Source: Paralithodes platypus
Lineage: Eukaryota; Arthropoda; Malacostraca; Decapoda; Lithodidae
NCBI GenBank assembly: GCA_032716605.1
Contig: CM064519.1
Coordinates: forward strand, 24,018,191 to 24,082,190
Length of the DNA stretch: 64,000 nt
Direction of reading: 5' to 3'
The notes under the pieces were generated by a model that worked only from the letters and a program-made list of their open reading frames with translations, ran no database searches and was not told where the DNA came from. Position numbers and translations under genes: made by a program. Below are positions 22,846 through 31,486 of this stretch, piece after piece; positions within the stretch are counted from its first letter, which is position 1; each line of letters opens with the position of its first letter.

Positions 22846-23181
22846 TCAAGGGGAGGTATTTAGTTTGCTCCCTAGACTTCCATCAAGCTTACAAAAATAC
22901 CCCCAAGACCTCCTTTCAAGATAAATTTGTACATTTTTCGATAGAAAAATGTCCCGGCTGAAAGCCGGTTCCCCCTATATTACAGGCTCGCTACCGCTCG
23001 CCAGGAAAAAATCGACACCTAAATGGCACGAAAGGTTTTAAAATTGACATAAATGGGGCGTATGGTCTTAAAATCGGCAAACTAATAGGGCAAACATCTT
23101 ATAATACCAAACTAATGGGGTTAAACACGAGGGAGAAGGGGATCCCGAAAATAACCCTCTCAAGTGAAAATCTCCCCTTAA
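22846..23181. mobile_element. Family B TTAA element, full length
   Basis: Starts TCAAGGGGAGGTATTTAGTT and ends AAATCTCCCCTTAA. It belongs to a subfamily with GGTATTTAG at one end and CTCAAGTG at the other, shared with the copies at 28839 and 29401. It lies directly against the partial copy to its left. Confidence 0.82.
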
Positions 23182-23317
23182 GAGCCTAAGAAACTGTACT
23201 CTACATTAAACAGAATCCAGGCAGTATCTTCATAACCCCAATATTGTATTATATTTTGATAAATATTTATGTCTGCAACCTGAACTTCCTTATAGCCTGA
23301 AACTCGCAAGTGGTCCA

Positions 23318-23417
23318 TAAAGGGGGAGGTAGTTGTTGTTTTTCTGGACCCCCTGTTTAGCTCCATTGGTTTTGAGATTGCAAGACGTTCGCCCCATTAT
23401 TTTGTCGATTTTAAGGC
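23318..23417. mobile_element. Family B TTAA element, short piece
   Basis: About 100 bp of one end: GGGGGAGGTAGTTG, then CTCCATTGGTTTTGAGATTG and CGCCCCATTATTTTGTCGAT. The rest is absent. Confidence 0.6.
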
Positions 23418-23599
23418 CTAGAGAAAAAGGGGGAAAAAATCCTAGAAATATTCCAATAAACAATGAAAGCCCTCAATGTTTGTAGACCTTGTACGCCTCT
23501 TTCAAGGTTATGGTGCTTTATAAACCCCTTCATTACCACGGCGTTAACTTACACGGGTAGTTAAAGAGGTAATTATAGGTGTAAAATCTTAAGAGGTCC

Positions 23600-23648
23600 T
23601 TCCTATGCTGAACATAATCGCTGAATACTAGCTAAAATAACATGAACA
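23600..23648. mobile_element. Family C half-arm
   Basis: TCCTTCCTATGCTGAACATA then ATCGCTGAATACTAGC matches a family C arm. The 24-bp array begins just after it. Confidence 0.4.
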
Positions 23649-23649
23649 A

Positions 23650-24636
23650 GGAAGAAGTATGGATATAAGAGAAGGAAGAAGTATGGATATAAGAGAAGGA
23701 AGAAGTATGGATATAAGAGAAGGAAGAAGTATGGATATAAGAGAAGGAAGAAGTATGGATATAAGTGAAGGAAGAAGTATGGATATAAGAGAAGGAAGAA
23801 GTATGGATATAAGAGAAGGAAGAAGTATGGATATAAGAGAAGGAAGAAGTATGGATATAAGAGAAGGAAGAAGTATGGATATAAGAGAAAGAAGAAGTAT
23901 GGATATAAGAGAAGGAAGAAGTATGGATATAAGAGAAAGAAGAAGTATGGATATAAGAGAAGGAAGAAGTATGGATATAAGAGAAGGAAGAAGTATGGAT
24001 ATAAGAGAAGAAGAAGAAGTATGGATATAAGAGAAGGAAGAAGTATGGATATAAGAGAAGGAAGAAGTATGGATATAAGAGAAGAAGAAGTATGGATATA
24101 AGAGAAGGAAGAAGTATGGATGTAAGAGAAAGAAGAAGTATGGATATAAGAGAAGGAAGAAGTATGGATATAAGAGAAGGAAGAAGTATGGATATAAAGA
24201 AAGAAGAAGTATGGATATAAGAGAAGGAATAAGTATGGATATAAGAGAAGGAAGAAGTATGGATATAAGAGAAAGAAGAAGTATGGATATAAGAGAAGGA
24301 AGAAGTATGGATATAAGAGAAGGAAGAAGTATGGATATAAGAGAAGAAGAAGTATGGATAAGAGAAGGAAGAAGTATGGATATAGAGAAAGAAGAAGTAT
24401 GGATATAAGAGAAGGAAGAAGTATGGATATAAGAGAAGGAAGAAGTATGGATATAAGAGAAAGAAGAAGTATGGATATAAGAGAAGGAAGAAGTATGGAT
24501 ATAAGAGAAGGAAGAAGTATGGATATAAGAGAAAGAAGAAGTATGGATATAAGAGAAGGAAGAAGTATGGATATAAGAGAAGGAAGAAGTATGGATATAA
24601 GAGAAGGAAGAAGTATGGATATAAGAGAAGGAAGAA
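23650..24636. repeat. 24-bp minisatellite, about 41 copies
   Basis: The unit begins GGAAGAAGTATGGATATAAG and is 24 bp. Because 24 is a multiple of three, plus-strand frames give a clean octapeptide repeat (MDIREGRS), but there is no start context, signal peptide or flanking coding sequence, so I treat it as non-coding. Sporadic 1-3 bp deletions break the frame around 24010, 24080, 24195 and 24350. Confidence 0.96.
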
Positions 24637-24762
24637 CAATATGATAGATTGGGAAAGGAATGCACAGTAGCCGTAGAGAAGTAGAATAACGGAAAGAAGA
24701 AGTGAGAGAAAGTAAGGTAAACTTAATAGAACAAATCCGTGAAAGAATAATTGCAAACGTCA
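24637..24762. other. Short spacer
   Basis: Purine-rich continuation of the array edge. Nothing recognised. Confidence 0.4.
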
Positions 24763-24795
24763 GTGTGTGTGTGTGTGTGTGTTAGTGTGTGTGTG

Positions 24796-24883
<88 letters not shown>

Positions 24884-24888
24884 TGTTT
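24763..24888. repeat. (GT)n microsatellite
   Basis: About 125 bp of GT with occasional TTAGT interruptions near its left end. Confidence 0.95.
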
Positions 24889-25064
24889 GATGTTGAAAGT
24901 GAATGAATGATCATCAAATCTTAACTAAAGTCAATCCTATTACAAGTATATCCTTCCATTATTGATGGGGGATATTGAGTAATTTGATCAATTTAGTCAT
25001 TTTACTCAGGCTAATATGATCATCTACTAGCTATTAAAGGGGTAAATAATGATTTTCCGACTCC

Positions 25065-25132
25065 TATAGATCAATCCTAAGCTTAATAAAATCGTTTAAT
25101 GATAAGCCAGAATAGGATGAAGAAAGGCGTCA
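25065..25132. mobile_element. Family C half-arm
   Basis: CCTAAGCTTAATAAAATCGT then TTAATGATAAGCCAGAATAGGATG resembles the family C arm plus its outer flank (CCAGAAT...AAGG.CGTC), as also seen near 2.8 kb and 41.2 kb. Confidence 0.4.
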
Positions 25133-25218
25133 TCGTTGGGAAAGGAAAAGAAGAGTGATAAAAACAGTTAATGAGACGACCAGAGAATGTGGGAGGGAGA
25201 GGAGAGTTCGCGTGTGAA

Positions 25219-25334
<116 letters not shown>

Positions 25335-25352
25335 AGATGCCGCAGAGAGAGA

Positions 25353-25431
25353 AAGAGATTGACATAGATTTATATAGATACACTGGCCACACAAACCTTA
25401 CAATCCAAACGAGGTGGTCAGGACTTAATTC

Positions 25432-25434
<3 letters not shown>
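25353..25434 (-). mobile_element. 3' tail of (CT)n-bounded non-LTR retrotransposon
   Basis: Minus-strand frame reads SPDHLVWIVRFVWPVYLYKS, a diverged copy of the tail at 15.6 kb. On the coding strand it is preceded by (CT)n (plus-strand GA at 25435-25490) and followed by a short CT-rich tail at about 25340-25352. Confidence 0.65.

Positions 25435-25490
<56 letters not shown>
25435..25490. repeat. (GA)n microsatellite at LINE 5' junction
   Basis: About 27 GA units ending in GGGGGG. It is inverted relative to the (CT)n at 25247-25332, so the two tracts could pair. Confidence 0.95.
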
Positions 25491-25494
<4 letters not shown>

Positions 25495-25766
25495 AACACG
25501 CAGGTTAGGGATTAGTGTAAAATGTAGAACATAGAGAATTGGAAGGAAGCGGACAGAACAGGAAAGAAGGGAGAGAAAACTGAAAATAAATAATAACAAA
25601 GCCATAGAGAGAAAGGAAGGAATAACAAGAGAACAGAGGAGTGGAAAACTGGAAGAAGAGATGAGAAATTGTCCAAAATAGATAAGAAATATACGAAAAA
25701 GGGGGAAGAATAACTAGAGTAACATTAATGGGGAAGGAGAAACATGAACAAGTAAACACAGGGAAC
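25491..25766. other. Purine-rich intergenic sequence
   Basis: GGAAG/GAAGG-rich. No gene recognised. Confidence 0.45.
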
Positions 25767-26144
25767 TTAAGGGCGGGGGGGGGGGGCTATTTATTTGATA
25801 ATTTGTTTATCTCTTTATATTTCTTTAGTTTCCTCCTTAGACCTCCATCAACCTGTATTAACAATCACCCCGTAGACCCCTCTTCAAGATAAATGTGTAC
25901 ATTTTTCGGTAGAAAAATGTCCAGGCCGAAGGCTGGTTACTCTTAAAATTACAGGCTCGCTATCGCTCGCCAGGAAAAAAATCGACACCCAAAGGGCACG
26001 AAAGGTCTTAAAATTGACAGAAAAAATGGGGTGAAAGGTGTTAAAATCGACAAACTAATGGAGCGTACGTCTTAAAATCTCAAAACTAATGGGGATAAGC
26101 ATGAGGGAGAAAGGGGACCAAAAAAACGGCCCATCTCCCCTCAA
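25767..26144. mobile_element. Family B TTAA element, full length
   Basis: TTAAGGGCGGGG at the left (with a G run), CCTAGACCTCCATCAA-like word, core GGCTCGCTATCGCTCGCCAG, three ~30-bp repeats, and CCATCTCCCCTCAA at the right. 378 bp. Confidence 0.82.
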
Positions 26145-26261
26145 GAAGAAAAACAAGGAGTAAACGAGAGGATACAAGGCAAGCGAGAGTGAAGGAGCAG
26201 GAATATATAAACGTGTGGAGGGACTATAAACATGGAAATACATGAAGATATAGGAAAACGA

Positions 26262-26412
26262 TAAGATCAATGATATAATTATACACATGAAGCACACCGG
26301 AAGATCAATGATATATACACATGAAGCACACCGGAAGATCAATGATATATACACATGAAGCACACCGGAAGATCAATGATATAATTATACACATGAAGCA
26401 CACCGGAAGATC
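26262..26412. repeat. 34-bp tandem repeat, about 4 copies
   Basis: AAGATCAATGATATA...ACACATGAAGCACACCGG repeats four times. The outer two units carry a 4-5 bp longer ATAATTATACAC form, the inner two the short form. Confidence 0.88.
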
Positions 26413-26432
26413 AAAGAAAATAAGTGAGAGTC

Positions 26433-26452
26433 ATAATATATATATATATATA
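26433..26452. repeat. (TA)n tract at LINE 3' side
   Basis: About 10 TA units next to a T-rich stretch at 26455-26467, which is the A-rich tail of the minus-strand retrotransposon. Confidence 0.85.
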
Positions 26453-26548
26453 ATTTCTTTTTTTTTCCTATGTGAATGAGGAAGACAAAAGGCATAACTG
26501 CCTGCAACGAGTGCCTCCCCCAGATTTCAAAGAGTGACAGGGCCGAAA

Positions 26549-27925
26549 TCAAGGGACGTTCGAGCTAAAATGCCTGGACACACGGAGTTTGAAGCAATTT
26601 AAGTCATAGGAAGAGGGAAAGACTGATTCTGGGAGAGAGTTCCAGAGCTCAGCAGTTGAATAGAAGAAAGTCTGAGAATAGCGTTTCACCCTTGGGTTGG
26701 AAATTTGCACAGAGTAGGGGTGGGATTGTGTTGCAAGGCGGGTACTACGTACCCTACGTAGAGGAGGTGGTATACACTGGGAATGCTCCGAGGAACACTG
26801 ATTATTGTAATAGCGATAGAATAGGGAGAGAGATGCAACATTGCGGCGAAGAGAGAGAGAGAGAGATTGCAGAGAGTTGGTGAGTGGACAGGAGTTAATG
26901 ATACGAAAGGCTTTCCTTTCTACTTTATCTAGGAGTGCGGTGTGAGAGGATCCTCCCCACACATGTGAACATTACTCAATACAAGGACGCACTGTGCCCC
27001 TGTACCGGGCAAGAAGCTGCGCAGGGGTAAACAAAAACTTGTGGTTGAGCACACCCAGCGTCTGGGAGGTTGCCTTAGCGAAACTGGTAATATGGTCTTT
27101 CCAAGTGAGAGCAGAAGAAAAAGAGACACAGAGAACATTGAGAGAAGATGAAGGGTTGATTTTTGTATTGTTGAAGAATAAGGGAATACCCGTCAGGAAC
27201 CTCCAGAGGACTACCTCTGGAGGTTCCTGACGGGTAGTAAGATGGATAAATTGAGTTTTGGAGGCATTAAATGCAACAAGGTTTTCTCTACCCCAATTGG
27301 AAATAGTAGCTAGATCAGAAGATAAGCATTTTATGGCTTCATTACGTTTACTTTTGAGGGACTGCTGGCTGGGGCGTTTTGGAAAACTAATTGAGTGGTG
27401 TAAGGTAGAGTCGTCTGCATATGAATGGATGGGACTGGATGTACAGTTGAGAAGATCATTTATGAAAATTAGAAAGAGAATAGGAGATAGGACAGAACCC
27501 TGAGGAACACCGGAGTTGATAGGATGAGGAAATGAGCGATGGCCGTTCACAACCGCAGCTATGGAACGGCCGGAAAGGAGATTAGAGACAAAGGCACAGA
27601 TGGAGGGACAGAAACCGAAGGAGGGCAGTTTGGAAATTAAAGATTTGTGCCAGACTCTATCGAAGGCCTTCGATATGTCTAGTGCAACAGAAAAAGTCTC
27701 ACCGAAGTCCCGAAAGTTGGATGACCAAGAGTTAGTAAGATATGAAAGAAGATCATCAGTAAGGAAGCCATACTGGCGATCTGAGAGCAGATTATGAGAA
27801 GAGAAATGCTTCAGAAAATTGGAAGCAAGAATAGTTTAAAAAACTTTAGAGATATAAGAGATGAGAGCAATTGGACGATAGTTGGAGGGTTGAGAGCCGT
27901 CACCCTTCTTTGGGACAGGTTGAAT
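26549..27925 (-). pseudogene. Second non-LTR retrotransposon, reverse transcriptase to C-terminus, 5'-truncated
   Basis: One continuous minus-strand frame broken by two stops (TAA at 27836-27838 and another at about 26969-26971). It starts inside the polymerase at PVPKKGDGSQPSNYRPIALI, then carries LDISKAFDRVWHKSL with the first catalytic Asp, NSGVPQGSVLSPILFLIFIN, and SYADDSTLH with the Asp pair. It continues through SALTWKDHITSFAKA to the tail ELWNSLPESVF. The endonuclease domain is absent. Sequence words differ from the 16-19 kb element (YADD rather than FADD), so it is a separate Jockey/I-type lineage; the exact clade is not assigned. The truncation point touches (TA)n, and the 3' side has an A-rich tail and another (TA)n. 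A perfect hairpin insertion lies at 27187-27236. Confidence 0.85.
27187..27236. repeat. Perfect 23-bp hairpin inside the LINE frame
   Basis: Positions 27187-27209 and 27214-27236 are exact reverse complements with a 4-base loop (ACTA). The hairpin encodes QEPPEVVLWRFLTG in the retrotransposon frame, which looks like a local inverted duplication. Confidence 0.9.
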
Positions 27926-27931
27926 GAGAGC

Positions 27932-27932
<1 letters not shown>

Positions 27933-27970
<38 letters not shown>

Positions 27971-27980
27971 TATATATATA
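27933..27980. repeat. (TA)n tract at LINE 5' junction
   Basis: About 20 TA units directly at the 5' truncation point of the minus-strand retrotransposon. Confidence 0.9.
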
Positions 27981-28045
27981 GACTACAGTATATACATGCA
28001 TGCATACATAATCTAACCTATCTGAATTGTTTGAGTTGTCTCTTC

Positions 28046-28427
28046 TTAAGGGGGTCACCGGCTTTTTTTTTTTTTTTCTCCTTTTCTCTCTTTCCCTGGC
28101 TTGTATCCATTCGGCCCCATTGAGCCATCTGTTTTAAGACGTTTATCCCCATCCAGGTGTCGTTTTCTTTCTGGCGATAGCGAGCCAGCATTGTATGGAG
28201 AAATCCGGCTTCGCCGGAGACATTTTTCTATCGAAAAATGTAAACATTTAGCTTACTGTCAAAAACAAAAATATAAATGCTAGCTCGCTACCCCTCGCCA
28301 GGAAAATATTGACACCTGGATGGGGATAAACGTATTAAAACAGTTGGATGAATGGGGCCGAATGGATACAAGCCAGGGAAAGAGAGAAAAGGAGAGAAAG
28401 ATAAAAGAAGCCGGTGACCCCCCTTAA
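28046..28427. mobile_element. Family A TTAA foldback element, full length
   Basis: TTAAGGGGGTCACCGG at 28046 mirrors CCGGTGACCCCCCTTAA ending at 28427. Arms of ~150 bp, loop with TGTATGGAGAAATCCGGCTT and ACATTTTTCTATCGAAAAAT. The loop orientation is opposite to the copy at 21519. Confidence 0.88.
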
Positions 28428-28514
28428 CAAACCAACTAAACAACTCGGAGTTTCCTGGACGCCATCTTGTTTTTCTTTCACTTCCTCCCCCTCCCCCACC
28501 TCTTCCTCTTCATC

Positions 28515-28515
28515 C

Positions 28516-28549
<34 letters not shown>
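28515..28549. repeat. Poly-C run
   Basis: A C run of about 31 bases after CTCCTCTTC-type sequence. The length is unreliable in most assemblies. Confidence 0.85.
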
Positions 28550-28838
28550 ACTTATAACTTTTCTTCCGTCGTGAGTTTCTCCATTTACGTTTCACAGTTA
28601 TTAATATTTTATTTTCTTTGCTGGGGGTGAGAAGTAGAGATGGTGGTAGTAGGATTAGAAAGGTAGCACAAGTGGTATGGTGTTGAGGATTAAAGTATAA
28701 CTCTATATTCAGGTAAGGTCTAATTTAAGGTGTGTTGGGTGGTTACTGGGGCCACACATTGCATATTATATCCTATTTACTTTATTTATTTATTTATTTT
28801 TCTGGTAAAATGCTGTAATATATCCACCGGCATGAAGT
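28550..28838. other. Intergenic sequence
   Basis: No feature recognised. A short (ATTT)n lies at 28781-28800. Confidence 0.4.
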
Positions 28839-29169
28839 TTAAGGGGAGGTATTTAGTTTGTTCCCTAGACCTCCATCAAGCTTAAAATTACACCCCCTAG
28901 ACCCTCTTTCAAAGATAAATTTGTACACTTTTCGGTAGAAAAATTTCCCGGCTGGTTACTCTTATATTACAGGCTTGCTATCGCTCGCTAGGAAAATATC
29001 GACACCTGAATGGCACGAAAGTTCTTAAAATTGACAGAAATGGGGTGAAAGTTCTTAAAATCGCCAAACTAAAGGGGGCGAGCGTCTTAAAATCTAAAAA
29101 GCAATGGGGCTAAACATGAGAGCGAAAGGGGTCCAGAAAAAAAATCCCTCAAGTGGAAATCTCCCTTAA
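28839..29169. mobile_element. Family B TTAA element, full length (left member of inverted pair)
   Basis: TTAAGGGGAGGTATTTAGTT to AAATCTCCCTTAA, 331 bp, core GGCTTGCTATCGCTCGCTAG. It is in the opposite orientation to the copy at 29401-29727, 231 bp away, and of the same subfamily. Confidence 0.85.
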
Positions 29170-29400
29170 GGTGGACATAATCTTCGCTCAGCCAAGATGT
29201 CTGTCTGTTATATTATTTCAAATCGGTCCCAGCCAAATGAGAGTTTGGATCTTTGTAGAGTCGGACATAAAGATCATGATGCACGGGGAAGATTTCTGAA
29301 ATGAATAAACGCGCTCATTCGGTGTGCCTATAAAACAACATTGGCTATACTTGTTTTGCGAGGCAAATTAAAATTGCAAAAAGTAGCCTAATTGCTTCAC
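29170..29400. other. Spacer between inverted family B copies
   Basis: Anonymous 231-bp sequence. Nothing recognised. Confidence 0.4.
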
Positions 29401-29727
29401 TTAAGGGGAGATATCCACTTAAGGGATTTTTTTTCTTGACTCCTTTCTCCCTTATGTTTAGCCGCATTGTTTTCCTAATGTTAAGACGTTCGCCCCATTA
29501 TTTTGACGAACTTTCAACCCATTTGTCAATTTTAAGACCTTTCGTGCCATTTAGGTGTCGATTTTATCCTGGCGAGCGATAGCGAGCCTGTAATTTAAGA
29601 GGGTCCGGCTTTCAGCCGGGACATTTTTCTACCGAAAAATGTACAAATTTATCTTGAAAGGGGCTCAAGGGGGTGTAATTTTAAGCTTGGTGGAGGTCTA
29701 GGGAACAAACTAAATACCTCCCCTTAA
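29401..29727. mobile_element. Family B TTAA element, full length (right member of inverted pair)
   Basis: TTAAGGGGAGATATCCACTT to AATACCTCCCCTTAA, 327 bp, core GGCGAGCGATAGCGAGCCTG followed by CCGGCTTTCAGCCGG. It is the inverted partner of 28839-29169. Confidence 0.85.
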
Positions 29728-30173
29728 AGTCGTTTTATTTAATATCTAGATTTTCAGGAACGGAACTACAAATTTCACGTGAGGAATTACTGTAGGCCTA
29801 TATATTTTTGGGATATCCTGTAATAACTGTTATTTACAGTTATAACACCAATGATATTCAGGGGATAACTAAGAGAATAGCATAACAATATTAATGGATA
29901 TATGGAATCCTAGCAAGAATGGAATTGGGGAAGTTGATTGTATTTGCAAGACAGTGCTGTGGCATATTAATTTAGTGTTTATGATATACCAGATCTATCC
30001 ATATGTAAATTAATAGACAGACGGATGATCGATACATAGGTAGAGATAAATAGATAGATTGGTACATCGAAATAGATACATAGACAGAGAAATACATAAT
30101 AACATTAATCATCAATTACAAACCCCAATGTACTTGAATAAACTAATGAAAGAATAAACTAATGAAAGCATAT
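29728..30173. other. AT-rich intergenic sequence
   Basis: GATAGATA-type words near 30010-30100 and a duplicated GAATAAACTAATGAAAG at 30135-30168. No gene seen. Confidence 0.4.
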
Positions 30174-30245
30174 GGTCCTCCCGGGATTCGAACTCGGGAC
30201 ACCACACCTGAAACATAAGCACCTAAACCATTACACCACCAACAC
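30174..30245 (-). tRNA. tRNA-like sequence, decayed (Glu TTC-like anticodon)
   Basis: Minus strand. A-box TGGTGTAATGG and B-box AGTTCGAATCC are spaced exactly as positions 8 and 52 of a tRNA. The T arm pairs with one mismatch and U33 is kept, with TTC at the anticodon position (Glu). The acceptor stem does not pair and the anticodon stem is weak, so this is a pseudogene or a tRNA-derived SINE head rather than a working tRNA. Confidence 0.45.
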
Positions 30246-30287
30246 AGTTAAAGGTTGAGTACACGATCACGATTAATACATACATGC

Positions 30288-30293
<6 letters not shown>

Positions 30294-30354
<61 letters not shown>
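30294..30354. repeat. (GA)n microsatellite
   Basis: About 30 GA units, with shorter GA tracts at 30364-30382 and 30443-30460. Confidence 0.95.
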
Positions 30355-30356
<2 letters not shown>

Positions 30357-30636
30357 TACATACAGAGAGAGAGAGAGAGAGTAAGTGAGAGTTAGTTTTG
30401 CTTGCAGATAGATAAACATAGTAATACATAATAAAAACATACAGAGAGAGAGAGAGAGTTAGAGTTAGAGTGAGTTAGTTTTGCTTGCAGTCAGAAAACT
30501 TGGCTGGCTTTACCTTAGGTTTTTACGGGTCCCTGTGTGAGTTTAAACCCGAACAAAATCCAGAAATTCAGAAAACTTAAACTTAATATTTATTCAAGAG
30601 ATATCCTTGAGGCTCGCTTACATCGCTATCACATCT

Positions 30637-31000
30637 TTAAGGGGATAGTGGCTTGTTTGTTTGGTCTATGTATGCAGTTGTTCACATGTTGTTTAGTTTC
30701 GCTAGACCTCCATTAAGCTTAACAAAATATCCCCTCGACCACCCTTCAAGATAAATTTGTACTTCTTCGGTAGAAAAAATTCCCGGCCGCAGGCCGGTTC
30801 CTCTTAAAATTACAGGCTCGCTATCGCTCGCCAGGAAACAATCCACACAAATGGCACAAAAGGTCTTAAAATTGACAACGAAATTGGGCGAAAGGTGTTA
30901 AAATCGCCAAACTAATGGGCCGAACGTCTTAAACTCTCAAAACTAATGCGGCTAAACACGAGGGAGAAAGTGGTCCAGAAAACGACCCATCTCCCCTTAA
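30637..31000. mobile_element. Family B TTAA element, full length
   Basis: TTAAGGGGATAGTGGCTTGT to CCATCTCCCCTTAA, 364 bp, core GGCTCGCTATCGCTCGCCAG. Only 79 bp separates it from the family A copy at 31079. Confidence 0.85.
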
Positions 31001-31078
31001 GCATACGAGGACTATTGTTTTATGATACCTACGTCCAGGAGACTTTTACCAGAATAATATGGTGGAATTCAGAACACT

Positions 31079-31461
31079 TTAAGGGGGTTCACCTGCTTTT
31101 TGTTTTATCTCTCTCTCCTTTTCTCTCTTTCCCTGGCTTGTATCCATTCGGCCCCATTCAGCCAACTGTTTTAAGACGTTTATCCCCATCCAGGTGTCGA
31201 GCTTTTCCTGGGGAGCGATAGCGAGCCAGCATTGTATGGAGAAATCCGGCTTCGCCGGAGATATTTTTCTATCGACAAATGTACACATTTAGCTTGCTGT
31301 CAAAAACAAATAATATATATGCTGGCTCGCTACCGCTCGCCAGGAATATATTGACACCTGGATGGGGGCAACCTCTTAAAACAGTAGGCTGAATGGGGCC
31401 GAATGGATACAAGCCAAAGAGAGGGAGAGAAGGAGAAAAAAAGCGAGGTGGGCTCCCTTAA
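31079..31461. mobile_element. Family A TTAA foldback element, full length, at array boundary
   Basis: TTAAGGGGGTTCACCTGC at the left and GGTGGGCTCCCTTAA at the right, 383 bp, with the full arms and loop. The 25-bp array starts about 25 bp beyond its right TTAA; no array unit is seen on its left. Confidence 0.88.
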
Positions 31462-31486
31462 TGTATTATATATTCATTGTATAATA

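Noticed and set aside
23650..24636. MDIREGRS octapeptide repeat as a repetitive protein
   Set aside because: In-frame only because the unit is 24 bp; indels break it several times, with no signal peptide, flanking coding sequence or start context.
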